A DNA stretch of 17,358 nucleotides from Candidatus Woesearchaeota archaeon (GTDB lineage: Archaea > Nanobdellota > Nanobdellia > Woesearchaeales > 21-14-0-10-32-9): assembly GCA_003560545.1 (NCBI GenBank), contig PWLK01000087.1, positions 1-17,358 on the forward strand, in the 5' to 3' direction. Positions 12,460-17,358 of the stretch are shown piece by piece (within the stretch, counting starts at the first letter, position 1; each line of letters opens with the position of its first letter). The translations under genes and the position numbers were made by a program. The notes beneath the pieces were generated by a model. It was given only the letters and a program-made list of their open reading frames with translations. It was not told the DNA's origin and made no database searches.

Positions 12460-13490
12460 TTAAAAAAATGTTCTTTTCCCGGTACGTTTTCTTTTATGGT
12501 TATGTTTTTGTATGCGGCCTTATCATCTTTAAGGTATAGTATTCCTGCAAAGCCGTCTTCTGCTACACCTGTGTTATAGTGTAATTCGGTTGAAAAAACG
12601 TGTTCGGGCAGGCCTACGTTGTGGTCTGTGTGTGCGATATGAGCTGAAACAATGGGTGCAGAAGATATTGTTTTTGTCACACCGTATTTTTCTGTTACAT
12701 TTCTTAGTATTTCGTCTCCGTGATTAAGATATACAGGCATTATGTCTCCTTCTTCTATCAAATCGCGTATTTCTTCTATTGCTTCTCCTGGCGTCATTTG
12801 ATTTTCTGGCTCTGAATAAGCAGCTATTATTTGGTTTGCCAGGTGTTCCAAGCTGTAGATTTCTGAGTTTCCAGTCTCGTAGAATATTTCTCTGTCTATA
12901 GAATACATAGGGTTTGTGAATTCTCTGGAGTACGGCGAGATTATTGTTGTTTTCTCCGGGTCCCCTATTTTTTCTGCGAGGCTTTCAATGTTGTGCACGC
13001 AGTACACTTTTTTTGATGTTTCCAGGATTTTTAATGAATTTTTTATTTGAGAAGCACGCAGTTTTTTTAGTACGTTATCAGAGTTTTTTTTCGCTTCTTT
13101 TTTGTCAAAAAAGTATAGTCCTGTTTCTGCTTTTGTGCTTAACACGAATTTGCTTTCAAAAGGTTTTGTGGTTCCGGGGAGTATTAGTATTTCGTGCCCG
13201 TTTTGCTCTATATGTGGATGGGTTACTGAATCTATTATTTTCCGGTTTTTTTCCTTTGCGTGTTTTACTGCTTTGTAGTATTCTGAGTAATCTTCTTCGT
13301 TGGGTATTGTTATTATTGGCAGGTTTGTTTTTGCAGCTGTTTTTAACGCGTAAGATGTTGCTTCAGGTGTTTCACCTATACCGTTTAGGATTACAGCGTT
13401 TACTTTTTCGTGCATCATTTCAATTAGTATTTTTTCGTAGAAGTCTTTCCGTGAGTGTATCGTGGATATTATGCCGTACTTTGTTTCCAT
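12456..13490 (-). CDS. Calcineurin-phosphoesterase-like protein lacking usual metal ligands
   Basis: A 344-residue soluble protein. Its beginning, KYGIISTIHS (4-13), follows the KYGIISDIHS opening of metallophosphoesterases, but the metal-binding Asp is Thr10. VILNGIGE (34-40) stands where xxGDxxE is expected. The later parts also echo the fold: NGHEILILPGT (97-107), HNIES (166-170), SAHIAHTDH (282-290) near the usual GHTH, and LHYNTGVAEDGFAGILYL (303-320), resembling the closing NPGS strand. The central region adds unusual sequence, including the Glu-rich GEAIEEIRDLIEEGD. It is therefore probably a family member with a rebuilt or lost active site, or an unrelated fold that only resembles it. 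No neighbouring gene clarifies its role. Confidence 0.6.
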   Translation of the reverse strand: METKYGIISTIHSRKDFYEKILIEMMHEKVNAVILNGIGETPEATSYALKTAAKTNLPIITIPNEEDYSEYYKAVKHAKEKNRKIIDSVTHPHIEQNGHEILILPGTTKPFESKFVLSTKAETGLYFFDKKEAKKNSDNVLKKLRASQIKNSLKILETSKKVYCVHNIESLAEKIGDPEKTTIISPYSREFTNPMYSIDREIFYETGNSEIYSLEHLANQIIAAYSEPENQMTPGEAIEEIRDLIEEGDIMPVYLNHGDEILRNVTEKYGVTKTISSAPIVSAHIAHTDHNVGLPEHVFSTELHYNTGVAEDGFAGILYLKDDKAAYKNITIKENVPGKEHFFN

Positions 13491-13576
13491 GTAAAAACCT
13501 TTTGTTCGCTGTAGTAAAAAGAGAACTTGGAATTAAATTATTTAAAATTTTTGTTTTTGTAACCACTTGAGAGTGT

Positions 13577-14503
13577 TTATATTTCCTGGGCAATCAGGCT
13601 TTTGTAGTCTGTTTTTAGCTTTTCCTTGGCTTTCTTCGCGATCTCCCCGTCTGTTATGAATAGGACGGGAAGCCTTTTGTTTTGGCCTTTCAGGTAAGCC
13701 GTGCTTAGGTCGCCATCCCCACACTTTTTTTTCTTTTTGGCCTTGCAAAAATATTCGGCTACTCCAACAGGCGTGTTGATTTCTACTATGAATTCGTAGT
13801 CTGAGCCTTTCCTCACAGGGTTGGATTCTTTGATCTTGATGTTTCTTTCTTCGAAGAACGATTTTAGTTTTTTGGAGAAAGCATCACCGGCGTCTGCAAG
13901 TACGTCAGGCGCAGGTATGGTTTCCTGGCTGTCCTTTGGAGGTTCTTTAATGGCTTCTTTTACGGCTTCTTCCACTTCTTTATTCGGAGCAGGCTTTTCC
14001 TCACTCGGAGCCTTTGTTTCTTCAGTTATTTCTTTCTTCGGCGCAGGTTTTTCTCCTAGGAAGAATTCTTTTATTATTTTTAGGGCTTCTTCATCTGAGA
14101 GCAAGTACCATTTCCAGAATATTTCTTCTTCGCTGCCTGTGTTTACGTTCATCTGCCTGGAGAAGTCTTTGATCATCCTAAGTGATACTCGTATTAGTGG
14201 TTCCTGGGTTTTGTCCCGAATCACTTTTTTTTCTTTTAATAATTCGTATGTTCTCCGGTCTTTCTCGTTGAGGTATTGGCTTACGTCCTGCAACTTATGC
14301 TCTTGGCCGGGCACGTAGTAGAATGGGCTTCCGCCTTTTTTTACGCTTGTTAGCTTGGCTTGCTTGTATTTTACGAGTTCTGAGAGCGCTGCACCTATGG
14401 TGATGCTATCCCCTTTTCCCAGGTACTTCCTTATATCCATAGGTATTAGGGGACCGTGTTGTTTTAGGACGTTCAGCAAGTCTTCCTGTTTTATTAAGTC
14501 CAT
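13577..14503 (-). CDS. wHTH plus PD-(D/E)XK-like protein with a PAP linker
   Basis: A 308-residue three-part protein. Residues 1-66 form a winged helix (LLNVLKQHGPLIPMDIRKYL...GGSPFYYVPG), followed by a second helical region to about 148. Residues 150-202 are a low-complexity linker with two copies of EKPAP(K/N)KE. Residues 205-308 look like a restriction-nuclease-type fold: SDYEFIVEINTPVGVAEYF (Asp235, Glu250), a lysine-rich CKAKKKKK stretch, GDLSTAYLKGQ and LPVLFITDGEIAKKA. The Asp then E-x3-K arrangement is compatible with PD-(D/E)XK, but the catalytic set is not canonical. A DNA-binding repair or regulatory protein is the best guess. The TATA-like box lies 29 bases upstream; endA lies just upstream on the same strand. 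Confidence 0.62.
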   Translation of the reverse strand: MDLIKQEDLLNVLKQHGPLIPMDIRKYLGKGDSITIGAALSELVKYKQAKLTSVKKGGSPFYYVPGQEHKLQDVSQYLNEKDRRTYELLKEKKVIRDKTQEPLIRVSLRMIKDFSRQMNVNTGSEEEIFWKWYLLSDEEALKIIKEFFLGEKPAPKKEITEETKAPSEEKPAPNKEVEEAVKEAIKEPPKDSQETIPAPDVLADAGDAFSKKLKSFFEERNIKIKESNPVRKGSDYEFIVEINTPVGVAEYFCKAKKKKKCGDGDLSTAYLKGQNKRLPVLFITDGEIAKKAKEKLKTDYKSLIAQEI

Positions 14504-14527
14504 ATTCAGAATTGTTCTGAGTGCTAG

Positions 14528-14536
14528 TTTATAATT
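14528..14536 (-). promoter_or_regulatory. TATA-like box of the wHTH-nuclease-like gene
   Basis: On the minus strand ATTATAAAC is centred 29 bases before the ATG at 14503. The gene therefore probably has its own promoter despite lying only 49 bases after the endA stop. Confidence 0.42.
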
Positions 14537-14552
14537 TTTTGGTTAAAAGGAT

Positions 14553-15170
14553 TCATGGGCGCACCCATTTGACTTCCCAGTAGGTTACGTCTGCTTCGTC
14601 ATCCACTACTGCGAGCATCAGTCTTTTCTTTGTGGAATGGGCTACCCTGTTTTTCGCGGCGAACTCATACCATGTAAGGGTTGATCCTTCGTGGACGGGG
14701 TAGACCACCCAGCGCGCGTGGTCCTCTCCTGGCTTTACGCCTCTGTCGTATATGCGGAAGTCCGCGCCGAATTTCAGGGCTGTCTTGATTATGTATCCCC
14801 TGTTCCTTATGTCTTTGAAGACCATGTAGCGCACCCAGAAGTTGGGTTCGGCTTTCTTGGCTTTTTTCATGAAGTCTTCGAATGTTAGTTGCTTGTTTTT
14901 CTTGTCGTATACTTCTAAGCGGTTTTTTTCTACTAAGTACAGGGATTCGTGAAGGCTTAACTGTACCATTCCGTCTTCCAGGATGGAGCCGTACCTTGAT
15001 TGTTCGTATAGGTCTCTTGCTTCATTCGTGTTTTCTGTTATGACTCTTTCGTTGGCGAAGATGGCTTTGATCTTTTTTTTCTTTGTCTTGGTTTCTTTTT
15101 CCTCTTCTATTACGGGGAGGAGTTCTTCTTTGGCTTTCTTTTTCTTTGCTGATTTCTTTTTAGCAGGCAT
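14553..15170 (-). CDS. endA: tRNA-splicing endonuclease EndA
   Basis: Cuts introns from precursor tRNAs at bulge-helix-bulge sites. The 205-residue protein is the single-domain type that normally assembles as a homotetramer. The catalytic triad is visible: Y141 in FRIYDRGVKPG, H151 in EDHARWVVYP, and Lys181/182 in VAHSTKKRLMLAVVDD. The N-terminal domain carries LYEQSRYG and LSLHESLYLVEK. Relative to the roughly 180-residue M. jannaschii enzyme it has an extra N-terminal tail (residues 1-36) made almost wholly of Lys, Glu and Ala, perhaps for tRNA binding. The TATA-like box lies 28 bases upstream. Its presence implies intron-containing tRNA genes elsewhere in the genome. Confidence 0.93.
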   Translation of the reverse strand: MPAKKKSAKKKKAKEELLPVIEEEKETKTKKKKIKAIFANERVITENTNEARDLYEQSRYGSILEDGMVQLSLHESLYLVEKNRLEVYDKKNKQLTFEDFMKKAKKAEPNFWVRYMVFKDIRNRGYIIKTALKFGADFRIYDRGVKPGEDHARWVVYPVHEGSTLTWYEFAAKNRVAHSTKKRLMLAVVDDEADVTYWEVKWVRP

Positions 15171-15193
15171 TTTATGCTTGAGTGTTTTGCTTT

Positions 15194-15203
15194 TTATTTA
15201 AAG
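15194..15203 (-). promoter_or_regulatory. TATA-like box of endA
   Basis: On the minus strand CTTTAAATAA is centred 28 bases before the endA ATG, consistent with a leaderless mRNA. It lies in the 45-base gap after the presenilin-like gene. Confidence 0.45.
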
Positions 15204-15215
15204 CTTAGCGTTTTT

Positions 15216-16112
15216 TTATATTAGTAGTATTACTAGGTATCCTACTATGCAGCCCGTGCTTATGAAGGGCATGGCTGGGTAAAACTTGTCTTTTTGTGCT
15301 GTGTAGAATAATACGAATAGTGCTATTGCGGTGGTTAGGGTTATTATGCTTGCGTAAGTTATCGCTGTGGGGATGGCAAGGCCTTGTTCTATCATTGCCA
15401 GCATCACGGTTCCTGTGAATAGCAAGGGGAATACGATGTCTCCTCCTCCGAGGACTCCGGTTCTCGGTGTTCCTTTGCCTGGCTTGGCTTTTTTTGCGGG
15501 CTTGGCTTTTTTTTCTGTGTAACCTATTTTTATTCCTGGGAACAGGTTGGCTTTGCTTGTGAATTCCGCCATTCTTACCATGTGCTTGCTCTTCCATACT
15601 GCGTATGCGTCGTAGATTGCTATTAGTATTAGCAGTATTATCGCTGCGGGTATGCTTAGTATTGGGACGAGTAGTATTGCTATTCCTGCGTACATTAGTA
15701 TTTCGGTTGTGTTGTGTATTACTGCGTTGGGCTTGTACATCTTCCATAGTCCGAGGAGGATTGCGAGGAGCCAGGCTATTAGTGCGTCTTGTATTATTAC
15801 GCCGAATGATATGCTCATGGTTATTATTGCTGCTATTAAGAACCAGGTTTTCCACCAGTTTACCTTGGCGTGTTTTGCGAATAATAACAGTATTATTGTT
15901 CCTATGGTTACGCCGATTATTATGAAGACAAGGGTTTCTGTGCCTGTTGTTTCCGGCCTTTCCCCTACTGTTGTGTTTGTGTATTGTATTATTGTTTTTC
16001 CGTCTTCAACAGTTATGCCTTGTATGGATTGCCCTATCAGTATTAGGCCTATTATTTGTGCTGCTATGAATATTAGCATGAATGTTATTGTTACGGGCAA
16101 CGTGTGTTTCAT
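15216..16112 (-). CDS. Presenilin/signal-peptide-peptidase-like aspartyl protease (A22)
   Basis: A 298-residue, roughly nine-helix intramembrane protease that cleaves transmembrane helices. The two catalytic aspartates are clear: D168 in IAIYDAYAVW and D225 in LGGGDIVFP, the family GxGD motif. The third signature, usually PAL, reads PAMPF (279-283). An exposed loop between residues 195 and 220 is rich in Lys, Pro, Gly and Ala (KAKPAKKAKPGKG), as in archaeal presenilin homologues. The loop between the first two helices (about 32-60) looks extracytoplasmic. The TATA-like box lies 27 bases upstream. Codons are nearly all A- or C-ending. A role in clearing signal peptides or membrane-protein fragments is inferred from the family. 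Confidence 0.92.
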   Translation of the reverse strand: MKHTLPVTITFMLIFIAAQIIGLILIGQSIQGITVEDGKTIIQYTNTTVGERPETTGTETLVFIIIGVTIGTIILLLFAKHAKVNWWKTWFLIAAIITMSISFGVIIQDALIAWLLAILLGLWKMYKPNAVIHNTTEILMYAGIAILLVPILSIPAAIILLILIAIYDAYAVWKSKHMVRMAEFTSKANLFPGIKIGYTEKKAKPAKKAKPGKGTPRTGVLGGGDIVFPLLFTGTVMLAMIEQGLAIPTAITYASIITLTTAIALFVLFYTAQKDKFYPAMPFISTGCIVGYLVILLI

Positions 16113-16133
16113 TCTTTTCTTTTCCTGGTTTTG

Positions 16134-16203
16134 TTTTTATAAATTGTTCGGATAACAATTATCTTCAGTATAGAAGGTATTTGTGGTTATCTTTAAATAA
16201 AAA
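16134..16203. promoter_or_regulatory. Divergent promoters with a central inverted repeat
   Basis: AATTTATAAAAA (minus strand, near 16134-16144) lies 27 bases from the presenilin-like ATG. CTTTAAATAAAAA (plus strand, 16191-16203) lies 27 bases before the ATG at 16223. Between them AATTGTT-CGGAT-AACAATT (16142-16160) is an inverted repeat with 7-base arms that partly overlaps the minus-strand TATA box, a candidate operator. Confidence 0.5.
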
Positions 16204-16222
16204 GAAAAAATACCAAACTAAC

Positions 16223-16690
16223 ATGAAACAGGCAAACAAAATAACAATAAGAGCATTCACCCCACCAGAAGAAGACAGGGAAGAAAACAAAAAAACAATC
16301 CTTGAACTCGCAGGATACACAGAACAAGAAATCGAAAAAGAAAAAATAAAATACGAAGAAAAAAACGCGAAAGGATTCCAGGAAAGAAACATAAAAATAC
16401 ACACCATAGAACTAGAAAAAGACAGGCACTGCAACAAATTCCTGGAAAAAATCACAAACAAATTAACAGAAGAAGACAAAAACACCCTGATCAGCCAGAC
16501 AAACAGATTAGACGACAACATGAACTTCTACATACGCCTAGACAAAGAAAAGCTAAACCAAGGAACATATGAAGTCACAGAAACAGGGGAATGCTACCAC
16601 ATCAAGATAAGCGTAGCCGCATTCCCAAAAAGAAAAGACGTCGCCCACAAGAAAATAAAAGAAATAATAAAAAAACATCATAAACCATAA
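16223..16690 (+). CDS. COG1325-type RNA-binding, exosome-associated protein
   Basis: A 155-residue protein of the archaeal family annotated as predicted exosome subunit or RNA-binding domain. It opens NKITIRAFTPPEEDREENKK and shows the family landmarks IHTIELEKDRHCNKFLEKI, LTEEDKNTLISQ, the RLDDNMNFYIRLDKEKL strand and IKISVAAFPKRKDVAHKKIKEI. The family fold resembles ribosomal protein L5. The ATG at 16223 is chosen because a TATA-like box lies 27 bases before it and the homology begins at this point; a longer in-frame reading upstream has no similarity. Codons are A-/C-ending. The 3' end overlaps the convergent downstream gene by 13 bases. Confidence 0.85.
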   Translation: MKQANKITIRAFTPPEEDREENKKTILELAGYTEQEIEKEKIKYEEKNAKGFQERNIKIHTIELEKDRHCNKFLEKITNKLTEEDKNTLISQTNRLDDNMNFYIRLDKEKLNQGTYEVTETGECYHIKISVAAFPKRKDVAHKKIKEIIKKHHKP

Positions 16691-17163
16691 GAAGCTACAT
16701 TCGCAGCACAACCAGGCAACACAGCAAGATGCTCAGGTACATCCTCATACTTAACATCCTTAACCCTTAAATCCTGGAAATGCGAATCATACTTCAAAAG
16801 CAAACCCATCAAGTCTTCCCTTGAAAGAAGATCATCCAGCACAAAAGGCCTTGTCTCAACCATACCCCTGGAAGAACCGCCATAAGCCAAAGGAAACTTC
16901 TCCGTAAAATCAGACATAAGCTTAGTGACTTCCCCGAGAGGCCTCTTGAAACTGCTGATGTTCCCATTCCCGACAACACCAAGCAATATTCTAGCCTTAT
17001 CCGCATTGTTATGATGGACTGCATTAAACAAAAAGCCATCATACTTAAATTCTGCCGTCATCTCCCTAAAATAATTGTGCAAGTCTTTGTTAAAACTAAA
17101 AACCTGGCACGGCATCAGGTTCTCATAAGAAACAATCCTTGCCAACCCATCACTTCCATTCAT
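16678..17163 (-). CDS. Hypothetical protein, 161 aa
   Basis: I do not recognise this protein. It is soluble, with no signal peptide or membrane helix. Visible stretches include FKYDGFLFNAVHHNNADKARILLGVVGNG (about 39-67), a FPLAYGGSSRGMVETRPFVLDDL segment, and a C-terminal DVPEHLAVLPGCAANVASYGL. The HH pair and the GxG turns could hint at an enzyme, but no known motif is complete. Codons are T-/G-ending, opposite in style to the neighbouring minus-strand genes, yet they match the local strand composition. A TATA-like CAATAAAATTT lies 26 bases upstream. It overlaps the end of the COG1325 gene tail to tail. Confidence 0.6.
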   Translation of the reverse strand: MNGSDGLARIVSYENLMPCQVFSFNKDLHNYFREMTAEFKYDGFLFNAVHHNNADKARILLGVVGNGNISSFKRPLGEVTKLMSDFTEKFPLAYGGSSRGMVETRPFVLDDLLSREDLMGLLLKYDSHFQDLRVKDVKYEDVPEHLAVLPGCAANVASYGL

Positions 17164-17193
17164 AGTCTCTACCCCCTAAACAAATTTTATTGA

Positions 17194-17205
17194 AAAACAT
17201 GTTTT
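17194..17205. repeat. 12-base palindrome upstream of the 161-aa gene
   Basis: AAAACATGTTTT is a perfect palindrome about 30-42 bases before the ATG at 17163, just upstream of its TATA-like sequence. It is short and AT-rich, so it could be chance, but its position suits a regulator site. Confidence 0.3.
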
Positions 17206-17236
17206 CTGTAATTTAAAAATGTTGTTAAAACACAAA

Positions 17237-17358
17237 GGGCTCTGTCCCAAATCTCACATTTTATTGCTGCGAAAACACCACTGCGTCCTGCCTGGCGCAG
17301 GTTCATCGTCAAGCAAGCTGCATGAATCGCTTGCTCTCCTGGCTTGTTTCAAGGCAGC
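17237..17358. mobile_element. Possible end of an insertion sequence at the right edge
   Basis: From about 17237 the sequence changes from very AT-rich to roughly half GC, beginning GGGCTCTGTCCCAAAT, which looks like a transposon terminal repeat. A minus-strand frame is open from the window edge to a TGA at 17254-17256, ending just inside that boundary (last residues QWCFRSNKM), as transposase genes often do. A 7-base inverted repeat AGCAAGC/GCTTGCT lies at 17312-17335. No transposase motif is visible in the 34 residues, so this is a weak call. A truncated gene or other repeat is equally possible. Confidence 0.3.

Noticed and set aside
12944..13570. Plus-strand 208-codon Leu/Phe-rich frame
   Set aside because: It is antisense to the phosphoesterase-like gene and its composition is that of a reversed Lys/Glu-rich sequence. 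No upstream promoter or similarity is seen.
15205..15855. Long minus-strand frame rich in Arg, Asn and His inside the presenilin-like gene
   Set aside because: It is an out-of-frame shadow of a gene with clear catalytic motifs; its composition is an artefact of the A/C-ending codons.
16144..16160. Match to the E. coli lac operator core (CGGATAACAATT)
   Set aside because: The spacing differs from a true lac operator and no LacI-type gene is present. It arises from an AT-rich inverted repeat and is treated as coincidence.
16082..16222. 47-codon upstream extension of the COG1325 gene
   Set aside because: It would overlap the start of the presenilin-like gene and both promoters. Similarity begins at the ATG at 16223, which has a TATA box at the right distance.
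1..17358. CRISPR arrays, tRNA or rRNA genes
   Set aside because: I found no regularly spaced repeats and no convincing tRNA cloverleaf in the spacers, most of which are under 200 bases. Small C/D-box RNAs cannot be excluded by eye.

Overview
The window looks like archaeal chromosome, most likely from a small-genome DPANN lineage; a Woesearchaeales or Pacearchaeales relative is a guess from gene style, not shown. It carries archaeal information and quality-control genes: the proteasome-activating nucleotidase PAN, FEN1 with a C-terminal PIP box, the tRNA-splicing endonuclease EndA, the tRNA m1G37 methyltransferase Trm5, a COG1325 exosome-associated RNA-binding protein and an archaeal presenilin-type protease. 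Most starts have a TATA-like box centred about 26-29 bases upstream, the spacing expected of leaderless archaeal mRNAs. At least two genes instead have a clear Shine-Dalgarno sequence. Base composition is AT-rich.

Layout. 0.2-3.2 kb: M24 Xaa-Pro peptidase, a convergent unknown gene, then PAN followed directly by a 51-residue membrane microprotein. 3.2-5.5 kb is the accessory-looking part: a signal-peptide-bearing Hcp-family protein (the type VI secretion tube fold), then a tight minus-strand operon of wHTH-MNT nucleotidyltransferase, HEPN protein and a CYTH protein that is cut by one in-frame stop. The same 15-base element lies upstream of both hcp and the MNT operon, and the spacer in front of MNT is full of palindromes. 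5.5-7.5 kb: trm5, then divergently an unknown gene coupled to a frameshifted Nudix hydrolase. 7.5-12 kb: pyruvate kinase, an EamA transporter, a bacterial-type GMP reductase (guaC) and fen1. 12-16.1 kb: a membrane-anchored COG4741 nuclease-like protein, a phosphoesterase-like protein lacking the usual metal ligands, a wHTH plus nuclease-like fusion, endA and the presenilin-like protease. 16.2-17.2 kb: the COG1325 protein and an unknown gene. The last 120 bases are richer in GC and may be the end of an insertion sequence.

PAN, the presenilin-like protease and the M24 peptidase cover steps from protein unfolding through membrane proteolysis to peptide trimming, although they are not one operon. 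The MNT-HEPN-CYTH operon is the best candidate for an undescribed system, with the exported Hcp protein next to it and possibly under shared control. A strand-specific codon bias flips sign near 1.8 kb and near 16.15 kb, which points to past inversions or a replication boundary.
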